Below are positions 55,902 to 64,000 of a stretch of 64,000 nucleotides of DNA, piece by piece. The position numbers and the translations under genes were made by a program. This DNA is from Pseudomonas abietaniphila. GTDB taxonomy: Bacteria > Pseudomonadota > Gammaproteobacteria > Pseudomonadales > Pseudomonadaceae. Under the pieces are notes generated by a model. It saw nothing but the letters and a program-made list of their open reading frames with translations, did not search any database and was not told where the DNA came from. Numbering within the stretch: position 1 is the first letter of the stretch; each line of letters starts with the position of its first letter. Location: NCBI RefSeq assembly GCF_900100795.1, contig NZ_FNCO01000001.1, positions 434,001 to 498,000 of the forward strand, given 5' to 3'.

Positions 55902-55928
55902 CCAATAACAGCATTTGAGACCTTCTCC

Positions 55929-57284
55929 ATGTCCACTACCGTTTTTGACTCCGCGCTGTTTCGCGACATGTTTGGCACCGCCGAAATGCGCCACGTGTTT
56001 TCCGACAGGGCCTTGATTGAGCGCTACATCGAAGTCGAGGTCGCGCTGGCACGGGCCGAAGCACGCTGCGGCGTGATCCCGGCCGAGGCGGCTGAGCAGA
56101 TTGCAACCAAAGCGACCTTCGAGTCGCTGGACCTTGCATTGATGCAACACGAAACCGAAATCGTCGGTTATCCAATCCTGCCGCTGGTGGAGCAACTGTC
56201 GAAAACCTGTGGTGAGGCAGGGCGCTACGTGCACTGGGGGGCAACCACGCAGGACATCATGGACACCGCCGTTGTCCTGCAGGTGCGCGCTGCGTTGGTG
56301 CTGGTCGAGCGCGATATTCAGGCCGTACGTGGCCTGTTGGCTGGCTTGGCGCTGCGTTATCGCGACACGCCGATGGCCGGGCGTACGCACTTGCAGCATG
56401 CGTTGCCGATCACGTTCGGTTACAAGTGCGCGGTGTGGCTGAGCATGTTCGACCGTCACGCCGAGCGCCTGGTGGAGCTGCGTCCGCGAGTGGAAGTCGG
56501 GCAGTTTGCGGGCGCCGCTGGAACGTTGGCCTCGCTTGGCGACAAGGGACTGGACGTGCAGGAAGCGCTGATGAACGAACTGGGCCTCGGCGTGCCGCAA
56601 GCCACCTGGCACGTAGCCCGCGACGGTCTGGCCGAAACGCTCAATTTTCTTGGGCTGGTCACGGCTTCGCTGGGCAAGGTCGCTTTGGACGTCATGATGA
56701 TGATGACCAGCGAATTGGGTGAAGCCTACGAGCCATTCGTCAAAGGACGTGGCGCCAGCAGCACCATGCCTCAGAAACGCAACCCGATTTCCTGTGAACT
56801 GATGTACGCCGCTGCCAAGGGGGTGCGCCAACAGGCCGGCCTGATGCTTGACGCGATGATTCAGGACTTCGAACGCTCCACCGGCCCGTGGCAGGCAGAG
56901 TGGATCGCCATCCCGGAGGCGTTCGCCCTCAGCGCGGCGTCACTTGGTCAGGCGAAATTCATGCTCGCCGGTCTTGAGGTTCGCCCTGAGCGGATGTTGA
57001 AGAACCTCAACATGACGCAGGGTCTGATCGTCGCCGAAGCGGTGATGATGGGGCTGGCGCCTGCGCTCGGTCGGCAGTTGGCGCACGACGTGGTATATGC
57101 CGCCTGCCGCGAGGCGAACGACCGGAACATCAGCCTGCTTGACGCGCTGCTCGCACAAGGCGCAGTCACCGAACGGCTGGATCTGGCGGAACTGCAACGC
57201 CTCACCGACCCGTGCAATTACCTGGGTCTGGCGCCCCAGATGGTTGACCGCGCGCTGGAGCGTGAAGGTTCAGTCAAGCGCTGA
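55929..57284 (+). CDS. Class-II fumarase/aspartase superfamily lyase (PcaB/PurB-like), substrate unknown
   Basis: A 451-residue lyase. Conserved blocks of the superfamily are VHWGATTQDIMDTAVVLQVR, AGRTHLQHALPITFGYKCAVW and the signature loop GRGASSTMPQKRNPISCELM with the catalytic Ser. The nearest named groups are 3-carboxymuconate cycloisomerase and adenylosuccinate lyase. No protocatechuate or purine genes are near; instead a DctA-type carrier and a fumarase-like gene follow. I infer an elimination that releases fumarate from a substituted succinate, but the substrate is unknown. The ATG at 55929 has only a weak ribosome binding site. Confidence 0.85.
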   Translation: MSTTVFDSALFRDMFGTAEMRHVFSDRALIERYIEVEVALARAEARCGVIPAEAAEQIATKATFESLDLALMQHETEIVGYPILPLVEQLSKTCGEAGRYVHWGATTQDIMDTAVVLQVRAALVLVERDIQAVRGLLAGLALRYRDTPMAGRTHLQHALPITFGYKCAVWLSMFDRHAERLVELRPRVEVGQFAGAAGTLASLGDKGLDVQEALMNELGLGVPQATWHVARDGLAETLNFLGLVTASLGKVALDVMMMMTSELGEAYEPFVKGRGASSTMPQKRNPISCELMYAAAKGVRQQAGLMLDAMIQDFERSTGPWQAEWIAIPEAFALSAASLGQAKFMLAGLEVRPERMLKNLNMTQGLIVAEAVMMGLAPALGRQLAHDVVYAACREANDRNISLLDALLAQGAVTERLDLAELQRLTDPCNYLGLAPQMVDRALEREGSVKR

Positions 57285-57353
57285 CGCTCGAGGCCGGACG
57301 CGGAGTGTGGCGCGTCCGGTCGCTGGCTGTTTCAAATCCTGTTTTTGCCCCAT

Positions 57354-57361
57354 AACAACAA
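57354..57361 (+). promoter_or_regulatory. Candidate Hfq/Crc site, second DctA-type leader
   Basis: AACAACAA, an exact AAnAAnAA, ends two bases before GAGAGC of the ribosome binding site. Confidence 0.55.
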
Positions 57362-57374
57362 TGAGAGCGCAAGC

Positions 57375-58676
57375 ATGTCTTCTACCGGTAAAAAACCGTT
57401 TTACCGCGACCTGACGTTTCAGGTCATCGCGGCCATGGTCCTGGGGATCGCGTTCGGCTTTCTGGCCCCGGAAACGGCCGCCAGCTTCAAGATCCTTGGC
57501 GACATTTTTCTCAAGCTGATCAAGACCGCCGTGGCTCCGTTGGTGTTCTTCACCGTTGTCCATGGCATTGCCTCGGCGGGTGACATCAAACGGGTGGGCA
57601 AACTCGGACTGCGAGCTTTGATCTACTTTGAAGTCTTGTCGACCGTGGCGCTGGCTATCGGATTGGTCTGGGGCAACCTGCTGCAGATCGGCTCCGGTAT
57701 GCATGACGCTCACCCGAGCAGCGCGACGGCTGCTGCGGCGAGCGCTGCGGTTGCCAAAGGGCATGGCCCCGTTTCGACGATGGATTTCATCTACGGCATT
57801 TTCCCTGACAACTTCGTGGGCGCTTTTGCCGGAGGCCAGTTATTGCAGGTTCTGGTGATCTCGGTGCTGTTTGGCTTCGCGTTATTGGCGCTCAAGCCTG
57901 AGCGTCGCGAGGTCATCGAAGAAGGGCTCAGTCGCATCTCTGAATGCTTCTTTGAATTCATCAACTTGATCATGAAGTTTGCACCGCTGGGCGCGTTTGG
58001 CTCGGTCGCCTACGCGGTGGGCAGTAATGGCACGGCGGTCCTGATGTCGCTGGCCAATCTGGTGCTGATGTTTTACGTGGCGATTTTCTTCTTCATCTTT
58101 GTGGTGCTGGGTGCGGTGTGCCGACTTTCGGGGTTCAGCCTTTGGCGCTTCCTTAACTACATTAAGGACGAGATTTTCATTGTGCTGGGGACCGCATCTT
58201 CCGAAAGTGCGTTGCCTAGGCTGTTGCAGAAGCTGGAGAAGTTTGGGTGTTCGAAACAGAGCGTCGGCCTGGTGCTCCCGACCGGATATGCGTTCAATCT
58301 GGACGGCACCTCCATCTACATGTCCTTGTGCGTCCTGTTTATTGCCAATGCCTACGGTGTGCCGCTGAGCTGGGAGCACCAATTGGGCATCATCGCCATC
58401 ATGCTGGTGACGTCCAAAGGCGCAGCAGCAGTGTCCGGCGGCAGCTTCGTGGTGTTCGCGGCCACCGTGACTGCCGTTGGCGTGTTGCCGGCCGAGGGCC
58501 TGGCCTTGCTGTTTGGCGTGTACCGTTTCATGTCCATGGCGATTGCCACGTGCAATACCATTGGCAACAGCGTGGCTACCGTTGTGGTTGCCAAGTGGGC
58601 CGGTGAGTTTTCCGAACAGACCGCCCGCGAGGAATATCGACGGGAACTGGGCCGCGAGCCGGGGGCAGCGCTATGA
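57375..58676 (+). CDS. DctA-type dicarboxylate carrier of the lyase operon
   Basis: A 433-residue DAACS-family carrier. It has KLIKTAVAPLVFFTVVHGIASAG, RALIYFEVLSTVALAIGLVWG, the serine loop LGTASSESALPRLL and GLVLPTGYAFNLDGTSIYMSLCVLF. It resembles the first DctA in the window but has an Ala/Ser/His-rich insert (about residues 105-130) and VVHGIAS instead of VVGIAK. It presumably imports the lyase substrate. The ATG at 57375 is chosen over the TTG at 57345. fumC overlaps its stop by four bases. Confidence 0.9.
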   Translation: MSSTGKKPFYRDLTFQVIAAMVLGIAFGFLAPETAASFKILGDIFLKLIKTAVAPLVFFTVVHGIASAGDIKRVGKLGLRALIYFEVLSTVALAIGLVWGNLLQIGSGMHDAHPSSATAAAASAAVAKGHGPVSTMDFIYGIFPDNFVGAFAGGQLLQVLVISVLFGFALLALKPERREVIEEGLSRISECFFEFINLIMKFAPLGAFGSVAYAVGSNGTAVLMSLANLVLMFYVAIFFFIFVVLGAVCRLSGFSLWRFLNYIKDEIFIVLGTASSESALPRLLQKLEKFGCSKQSVGLVLPTGYAFNLDGTSIYMSLCVLFIANAYGVPLSWEHQLGIIAIMLVTSKGAAAVSGGSFVVFAATVTAVGVLPAEGLALLFGVYRFMSMAIATCNTIGNSVATVVVAKWAGEFSEQTAREEYRRELGREPGAAL

Positions 58677-60079
58677 CACTCACCCGAACAGAACATGATG
58701 CGTTCGGCCCTGTCACCCTACCGGCTGACCGCTATTGGGGGGCGCAAACGCAGCGTGCGCTGGAGGTGTTTGGCGGCCACGGTGAGCGCTTTTCACCTGA
58801 GTTGATCCACGCGTTCGGTCAGCAGAAGGTCGCGGCGGCGCGCGCCAATCGACGTCTCGGCGTATTGCCCGCCACATTGGCAGAGGCGATTGAACACGCC
58901 GCTGAAAAAGTGGCCTCAGGGGCGTTTGACGAGCATTTCCCGTTGACGATCTGGCAGACTGGCTCCGGGACGCAAACCAACATGAATGCCAACGAGGTCA
59001 TTGCCAATCTGGCGAACCTGGCCTTGAACGGTGAACTGGGGAGCAAACATCCGGTGCACCCGAACGACCATGTCAATCGCTCGCAATCGTCCAATGACAG
59101 CTTCCCCACGGTAATGCACCTGGCAGCAACCCTGCAGTTGCGCGATCAGTTGTTGCCGGCGCTGGGTGCATTGCGAGATGCGTTGGCAGACAAGGCGCAG
59201 GCGTGGGCCGGTGTATTGAAGATCGGTCGCACGCACCTGATGGACGCGGTCCCGATGACTCAGGGGCAGGCGTTCGACGCCTTTGCCCATCAGATTGGCC
59301 ACGGTATCGAGCGTATAGAAGGCTGCCTGCCACGGCTGCGTTTGCTGCCTCAGGGGGGAACGGCGGTGGGCACAGGCCTTAACTCGCCAGAAGGTTTCGA
59401 TGTCGCGTTTTGTGAAGCGCTCAGTGCGGTAACGGGAGAGAGGTTTACGCCAAATCCAAGCAAGTTCGAGGGAATGGGCACCCATGACACGCTGGTCGAA
59501 CTGTCCGGGTCGCTGAATGTGCTGGCGGTGTCCTTGAGCAAAATTGGCAACGACATTCGCCTGTTGGGTTCAGGGCCTCGTTGCGGGCTGAGTGAATTGC
59601 GGCTGCCAGACGATGGACTGACCTCATCGATCATGCCGGGCAAGCGCAATCCGACCCTTGCCGAGGTGCTGGTTCAAGCAGCAATGCAAGTGATGGGCAA
59701 TCACACCACCATCACCCTTGCGGGTGCCTCCAGCGTGTTTGAATTGAACGTGGCCAAACCGGTGCTGATTCACAACCTGCTGCAGTCGATCGGCGTGCTC
59801 GCTCACTCTGTCCGCATCTTCACCGACAAACTGCTCAGGGGATTGGAGATCAACCGTCAACAGCTGAACGACAACCTGGAGAACGCCTTGCTCATGGCCA
59901 CCGCCCTCAATCCCGTGCTGGGTTACGACCGCGTCGCCCAAATCACCCGCAAGGCTTTGCAGGAGGGATTGTCGCCCAAGTCGGCAGCGGTGGCATTGGG
60001 GTTTATCACGCCCGAAGAGTACGAGCGGTGGGTGCGGCCTGAGCTCATGGTGGCGCCCGGCTTGGCTGAGCGCCCCTAG
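58673..60079 (+). CDS. FumC-like class II fumarase
   Basis: A 468-residue enzyme with the FumC layout: YWGAQTQRALEVF, TIWQTGSGTQTNMNANEVIANLA, HVNRSQSSNDSFPTVMH, IGRTHLMDAVPMTQGQ and GSGPRCGLSELRLP. The signature loop reads TSSIMPGKRNPTLAE: it has Arg where FumC and aspartase have Val (GKVNP), and PTLAE for PTQCE. It starts inside the carrier stop (ATGA), so it is translationally coupled. It may hydrate the fumarate released by the lyase, or its altered loop may mean a related substrate. Confidence 0.85.
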   Translation: MTLTRTEHDAFGPVTLPADRYWGAQTQRALEVFGGHGERFSPELIHAFGQQKVAAARANRRLGVLPATLAEAIEHAAEKVASGAFDEHFPLTIWQTGSGTQTNMNANEVIANLANLALNGELGSKHPVHPNDHVNRSQSSNDSFPTVMHLAATLQLRDQLLPALGALRDALADKAQAWAGVLKIGRTHLMDAVPMTQGQAFDAFAHQIGHGIERIEGCLPRLRLLPQGGTAVGTGLNSPEGFDVAFCEALSAVTGERFTPNPSKFEGMGTHDTLVELSGSLNVLAVSLSKIGNDIRLLGSGPRCGLSELRLPDDGLTSSIMPGKRNPTLAEVLVQAAMQVMGNHTTITLAGASSVFELNVAKPVLIHNLLQSIGVLAHSVRIFTDKLLRGLEINRQQLNDNLENALLMATALNPVLGYDRVAQITRKALQEGLSPKSAAVALGFITPEEYERWVRPELMVAPGLAERP

Positions 60080-60284
60080 TCGCAGGGGACCTTTTGGTGC
60101 GCGATCGGGTCAGGTGCGTGGAGTTGACTGGCCCGGCGCACTGGCGTCTTCGTCATCTTCGCGCTTTGGGGGACGGCGTACGAATTGACGCTGGTCCGAC
60201 TTGATTGTGCACCGTCTGAACTCCCTCCCACACGCCGGACTCTCAAGCCAGAGATCACCCCGATCACTGGCGCAAGGATCAGGC

Positions 60285-61754
60285 ATGAGCACCACCGGCA
60301 CTCCATCCGAATCGCAGCAGGGCAAGGGCAAGTTGTTCGAAACCGACCTCCCGGCGCGTCTCGACCGGTTGCCGTGGGGACGGTTTCATACGTTGCTGGT
60401 GTTTGCGCTGGGCATCACCTGGTTGCTCGACGGGCTGGAGGTCACGCTGGCCGGGTCGGTGTCCGGGGCGTTGAAAGAAAGTCCGGTGTTGCGATTGAGC
60501 AACGCCGATATCGGTCTGGCGGGCGGCGCGTACATCACCGGTGCGGTGCTCGGCGCGTTGTTCTTCGGGTGGCTGACCGACCGCCTGGGGCGGCGAAAGC
60601 TGTTCTTTATCACCCTTGCGCTGTACATCAGCGCGACGGCCGCCACGGCGTTTTCGTTCAGCCTGTGGAGCTTCATGTTGTTTCGCTTCCTCACCGGCAT
60701 GGGCATCGGCGGCGAATACACGGCGATCAATTCGACGATTCAGGAGTTCACCCCGGCGCGCTTTCGCGGCTGGGTCGACCTGACCATCAACGGCACGTTC
60801 TGGATTGGCGCGGCGCTGGGGGCGGGCGGCTCGATACTGTTGCTCGACCCAGGTTGGGTCGGTGGCGATCTCGGCTGGCGTTTATGCTTTGGGATAGGTG
60901 CCGTGCTGGGGTTGGTGATCCTGCTGATGCGCCTGTGGTTGCCGGAAAGTCCACGCTGGTTGCTGATTCATGGTCAGGCCGAGGAGGCGAGGGTCATTGT
61001 CGAAGGCATCGAAGAGCGCCTTCGCCAACAAGGTCATGCGTTATCGCCGCCCACCGGTGAGAAGCTGCGCCTTCACGCCCGGGACCACACGCCGCTGGGC
61101 GAGATCTTCGACACCTTGTTCAACACCTACCGGCAGCGCGCCTTGGTGGGTTTGACCCTGCTCACCGCCCAGGCGTTTTTCTACAACGCGATCTTTTTCA
61201 CCTACGCGCTGGTCCTGACCGAGTTTTACCAGGTGCCGTCGGCGTCAATTGGCTGGTACGTGCTGCCGCTGGCCTTGGGTAACTTCTGCGGGCCTCTACT
61301 GTTGGGGCGACTGTTCGACGTGGTCGGGCGGCGCATCATGATCAGCCTCACGTACGCCGTTTCTGCGGTGCTGCTCAGCATCAGCGGTTACCTGTTCGAG
61401 CAGGGTGTGTTCAGCGTCACCCAGCAGGCAATCGCCTGGATGGTCATTTTCTTCTTCGCATCGGCGGCGGCCAGTTCGGCGTATCTCACCGTGGCCGAAA
61501 CCTTTCCGCTGGAGATTCGTGCGTTGGCGATCGCCGTCTTTTATGCGTTCGGCACCGCCCTTGGCGGGATTGTCGGTCCGATGCTGTTTGGCGAATTGAT
61601 CGACAGCCATCAACGCGGCCCGGTATTCGTGGGCTACTTGATTGGCGCAGCGTTGATGCTGTTGGCGGCGATTGTGCAAGCGATCTGGGGCGTGGCGTCG
61701 GAACGAAAGTCGCTGGAACAGGTGGCGCGCCCGCTGTCCCAGGCCAGCGATTGA
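60285..61754 (+). CDS. MFS sugar/organic acid porter family transporter
   Basis: A 489-residue protein with 12 predicted membrane segments. GWLTDRLGRRKLFFITLALY between segments 2 and 3 and LFDVVGRRIMISLTY between 8 and 9 are the MFS motifs. RFLTGMGIGGEYTAINSTIQEFTPARFRGWVDL and LPESPRWLLIHG place it in the SP/aromatic acid-type branch. The substrate is unknown. The ATG at 60285 follows AAGGATCAGGC. It is 205 bases after the fumC-like gene and may belong to the same regulon. Confidence 0.88.
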   Translation: MSTTGTPSESQQGKGKLFETDLPARLDRLPWGRFHTLLVFALGITWLLDGLEVTLAGSVSGALKESPVLRLSNADIGLAGGAYITGAVLGALFFGWLTDRLGRRKLFFITLALYISATAATAFSFSLWSFMLFRFLTGMGIGGEYTAINSTIQEFTPARFRGWVDLTINGTFWIGAALGAGGSILLLDPGWVGGDLGWRLCFGIGAVLGLVILLMRLWLPESPRWLLIHGQAEEARVIVEGIEERLRQQGHALSPPTGEKLRLHARDHTPLGEIFDTLFNTYRQRALVGLTLLTAQAFFYNAIFFTYALVLTEFYQVPSASIGWYVLPLALGNFCGPLLLGRLFDVVGRRIMISLTYAVSAVLLSISGYLFEQGVFSVTQQAIAWMVIFFFASAAASSAYLTVAETFPLEIRALAIAVFYAFGTALGGIVGPMLFGELIDSHQRGPVFVGYLIGAALMLLAAIVQAIWGVASERKSLEQVARPLSQASD

Positions 61755-61854
61755 GCTAAGGGTGGACGCGGATGGACTGGTCAGTTTTCTTCAATACGCC
61801 GTGCGCCCGCTTCTTTAACGTCCCCGTTCACTCATTGAACGGAGAATGGCGGTA

Positions 61855-62442
61855 ATGAACCTGACGATTTCCATGGCCGCGTTTGCACTGGCGGCGTCCA
61901 TTTCACCCGGGCCGGTGAATGTGGTGGCGCTGAGCAGCGGGGCGCAATTCGGGCTGGTCACCAGTTTGCGGCACGTGATGGGGGCGACGGTCGGCTTTGT
62001 GGTGTTGCTGATCTTCACCGGCTTCGGCCTGCACGAGGTGCTGCATCAGTACCCGATGCTGACCGACCTCATTCGCTGGGCGGGGATGGGGTTTTTGGTG
62101 TATCTGGCGTGGAAACTGGCGATCGACGACGGCCATCTGAACGTCGACAAACCCACCCGGCATCCTTCGTTCTGGCATGGCGCGGCGATGCAGTGGCTGA
62201 ACCCAAAGGCATGGCTCGCGGCGGTGGCGGGCATGGGGGCGTTTGTCGCGGATGGCGAAGCGCGGTTGATCGGTTTGTTCGCACTGGTCTACTTCGTTGT
62301 CTGCTACGTGTCGGTCGCCTGCTGGGCCTATGCCGGTGCCTTTCTGGGGCCGTACTTGCGCAGTGCGCAACGCATCCGGGTGTTCAACCGCAGCATGGCG
62401 GCGTTGCTGGCCGGGTGCGCAATCTCTTTGCTCTACGTCTGA
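61855..62442 (+). CDS. LysE/RhtB-family amino acid exporter
   Basis: A 195-residue membrane protein with about six hydrophobic segments. It starts MNLTISMAAFALAASISPGPVNVVALSSGAQFGL, where SPGPN-like SPGPVNV is the LysE/RhtB signature, and contains MQWLNPKAWLAAVAG, the second family block. It exports amino acids or related metabolites. I chose the ATG at 61855, with GGAGAATGGCGGTA upstream; the ATG at 61846 is too close to that site. It is convergent with the AraC gene, with one base between the stops. Confidence 0.88.
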   Translation: MNLTISMAAFALAASISPGPVNVVALSSGAQFGLVTSLRHVMGATVGFVVLLIFTGFGLHEVLHQYPMLTDLIRWAGMGFLVYLAWKLAIDDGHLNVDKPTRHPSFWHGAAMQWLNPKAWLAAVAGMGAFVADGEARLIGLFALVYFVVCYVSVACWAYAGAFLGPYLRSAQRIRVFNRSMAALLAGCAISLLYV

Positions 62443-62443
62443 A

Positions 62444-63268
62444 TCACTGACGATATTGCCCCGGCGTCGCAGCAAGGTGCTTTTTGAAAACACGCTGGAA
62501 ATGCGCCTGATCGGAAAACCCATTTTGCTGGGCGATGTCGGCAATGGGCGCGCCTTCGCGCAGTTGCGCCTGCGCATGCTGAATGCGCCGGTTGATCAGG
62601 TAGGCGTGTGGCGTCATGTGGTAATGCTGCTCGAAAGCACGAATCAGGTACGCCTCCGACAGGTTGGCGACCTGGCAGATTTCTTCCAGGCGGATGGCGC
62701 GCAAAAAGTGCTGATTGATGTACTGCGCCGCGCGCTCCACCTTGGCGTTGACCTTCTTCAGCGGTACGTCCGCACCCCCTGGCCGCTGCTGCATCAGGGT
62801 GAAAAAGACGATGGCGGCTTCATGTTTTTCCAGCGCGTCCAGCGCCGGGTCGATCAAGGTTTGGTGCAGATCGAGCAGCGCGGAAAAAAGCGTCGGATCG
62901 CTACTGGAGATGCCCGGAATCGGGCGAAACCCATTGATGCCACACGCCTGCTGAACCCGGCCCAGCCACTGTGCATCGACGTACAGCATGATGTACGACC
63001 AGAGCTGATCATCGATGGGGTTGCAGGCATGAACGTCGCCGGGATTCATCCATACGACCGTGCCGGTGCTGATGCGCTGGTCGGTCTTTTCGTGCAGGTA
63101 CGTGCTGAATCCGGAGGTGATGGCGCCGATGGAAAACACGTCGTGGGAATGGCGTGAATAGCAGACCTTGCGGCCATCGGCGATGGATCGCGCCTCAATG
63201 AAAGGCAACTGCGCATCCCTCCAGAACACCGGTATTGCTGAGCGGTTCACCGGGTTCTGGAGGGGCAT
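62444..63268 (-). CDS. AraC-family regulator with cupin domain
   Basis: A 274-residue regulator. The N-terminal cupin-like domain has CYSRHSHDVFSIGAITSG and VVWMNPGDVHACNP, the HxH and Gly/His pattern. The C-terminal double HTH is LEEICQVANLSEAYLIRAFEQHYHMTPHAYLINRRIQ and IADIAQQNGFSDQAHFQRVFKKHLAATPGQYR. AraC proteins of this type often control a neighbouring LysE exporter, which here is convergent. It lies six bases after the phosphoethanolamine transferase stop and uses AAGGATGACCTGAC inside it, so the two may be cotranscribed. Confidence 0.88.
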   Translation of the reverse strand: MPLQNPVNRSAIPVFWRDAQLPFIEARSIADGRKVCYSRHSHDVFSIGAITSGFSTYLHEKTDQRISTGTVVWMNPGDVHACNPIDDQLWSYIMLYVDAQWLGRVQQACGINGFRPIPGISSSDPTLFSALLDLHQTLIDPALDALEKHEAAIVFFTLMQQRPGGADVPLKKVNAKVERAAQYINQHFLRAIRLEEICQVANLSEAYLIRAFEQHYHMTPHAYLINRRIQHAQAQLREGAPIADIAQQNGFSDQAHFQRVFKKHLAATPGQYRQ

Positions 63269-63274
63269 GTCAGG

Positions 63275-64000
63275 TCATCCTTTGCTGCGCTTGCAGCTGT
63301 GGAAAATGTCGAGGGCTGGTTGGTATTCAGTGGTGTTGACGCCGAGCAAGCCTAGCACCGAATGAAACAGGTAGTCATGGCTCAGGTCGGGCTGGTTCTG
63401 TTTCGCCGCAAGACAGCTGCGGTCGATGCTGGCGTCTTCCAGCGTCTGGTTGCCGAACCACATGACCATCGGCACGTGGGTCTGCGCGCTCGGGGCGATG
63501 GCATACGGCGCAGCGTGCAGGTAAACACCGTTTTCACCCAGCGACTCGCCATGGTCCGAAACATAGATCATCGAGGTGTCCACTTTGTCCTGATTGCGCT
63601 TGAGCAGCTCGATGGTCTGCGACAGGAAGTGGTCGGTGTACAGGATCGTGTTGTCGTAGACGTTTTTCAGCTCGTCCGACGTGCAACTGCCCAACTGGTT
63701 GGTGTGGCAGACCGGCGTGAAGCGCTCCATGGTTTTCGGGTAACGATCGTAGTATTCCGGACCGTGGCTGCCGTCGGAGTGCAGCACGATGATGGCGTTG
63801 TCCTTGAGCGAATCGATGTAGTCCTGCAAGCCCACCAGCAGCGATTCGTCCAGGCAGTTCTGACCGTCGCAGAACGGGCTCGGCTGAGTTTTGGGAATGT
63901 CGCTGTGCGGCACGCGCAGGCAGGTGCCCTTGCAGTCACTGTTGTTGTCCAGCCACACGACCTTCAGCCCCGCACGCTGCAGCATGTCCAGCAGGCCTTC
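63275..64000 (-). CDS. Phosphoethanolamine transferase (EptA/lipid A type), C-terminal part
   Basis: The last 241 residues; the start lies beyond the window. The catalytic domain shows VWLDNNSDCKGTC, then CLDESLLVGLQDYI, IIVLHSDGSHGPEYYDRYP (His and metal-site region) and SMIYVSDHGESLGENGVYLHAAPYAIAP (Asp-His and the second His), with several Cys pairs for periplasmic disulfides. This is the EptA/MCR sulfatase-fold family, which adds phosphoethanolamine to lipid A and lowers polymyxin sensitivity. Related core-sugar enzymes cannot be excluded without the N-terminus. Confidence 0.9.
   Translation of the reverse strand, partial: EGLLDMLQRAGLKVVWLDNNSDCKGTCLRVPHSDIPKTQPSPFCDGQNCLDESLLVGLQDYIDSLKDNAIIVLHSDGSHGPEYYDRYPKTMERFTPVCHTNQLGSCTSDELKNVYDNTILYTDHFLSQTIELLKRNQDKVDTSMIYVSDHGESLGENGVYLHAAPYAIAPSAQTHVPMVMWFGNQTLEDASIDRSCLAAKQNQPDLSHDYLFHSVLGLLGVNTTEYQPALDIFHSCKRSKG

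Noticed and set aside
55823..55978. N-terminal extension of the GntR/UTRA regulator across the divergent promoter
   Set aside because: It would read through the operator repeats; the ATG at 55822 has GGAGAG and starts a normal GntR domain.
55929..57284. Assignment of the lyase as PcaB or PurB
   Set aside because: The signature fits the superfamily, but no protocatechuate or purine genes are adjacent and the carrier/fumarase context points elsewhere; left as unknown substrate.

Overview
The window is a piece of a Pseudomonas chromosome, most likely from the fluorescens/syringae side of the genus. The clearest evidence is the first 14 kb. The order uup - usp - fadBA - DUF1653 gene - topA - DUF6586 gene - sulA/lexA - psrA - nagZ - thioinosine phosphorylase - DUF533 gene is the core block known from P. 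aeruginosa and relatives. Base composition is GC-rich throughout, and inverted REP-type elements typical of fluorescent pseudomonads lie between genes. I see no tRNA, rRNA, insertion sequence, integrase or CRISPR array. The window starts inside uup and ends inside a phosphoethanolamine transferase gene.

Layout. 1-14.3 kb is housekeeping: beta-oxidation (fadBA), topoisomerase I, the SOS pair lexA-sulA behind two LexA boxes, and psrA behind two tandem PsrA boxes. 14.3-16.9 kb is an ECF sigma factor, anti-sigma factor and periplasmic sensor operon, flanked by small exported proteins. Three of its upstream regions share a bipartite promoter-like motif that I propose is the sigma factor's own promoter. 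17-19.7 kb holds a putrescine (gamma-glutamylation) pair. 20.9-27.8 kb is a sugar island: periplasmic mutarotase, GntR regulator, lactonase and the AraFGH L-arabinose importer. 27.9-29.7 kb is an amidase with an XRE regulator. 30.1-33.7 kb is a Pqi-type lipid transport operon with a split PqiA.

34-42.9 kb is the most coherent accessory block. A sigma-54 promoter drives a PQQ- and heme-containing alcohol dehydrogenase, followed by an AldA-type aldehyde dehydrogenase, an NTF2-like/AraC fusion regulator, a FAD oxidase and a sigma-54 activator. A 23-codon orphan pqqA, missed by ordinary gene length limits, sits beyond the activator. It suggests that PQQ precursor supply is linked to the dehydrogenase. 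42.9-46.6 kb is a D-tartrate module (LysR regulator, D-tartrate dehydratase, DctA-type carrier). 46.7-53.4 kb is mixed: small envelope proteins, a nitrilase with a LysR regulator, a LEA-like lipoprotein, a purine permease and an ArsR regulator.

53.5-61.8 kb has a semialdehyde dehydrogenase and then a divergent GntR/UTRA regulator facing a lyase - dicarboxylate carrier - fumarase-like operon, with an MFS carrier behind it. This looks like a catabolic pathway that releases fumarate from an unidentified substituted dicarboxylate. The end carries a LysE-type exporter, an AraC regulator and the partial phosphoethanolamine transferase gene.

A theme across the accessory half is carbon catabolite control. 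At least nine uptake or catabolic genes (mutarotase, lactonase, araF, araH, PQQ dehydrogenase, D-tartrate dehydratase, both DctA-type carriers, purine permease) carry an AAnAAnAA-type A-rich stretch at or just before the ribosome binding site, as expected for Hfq/Crc translational repression in Pseudomonas.
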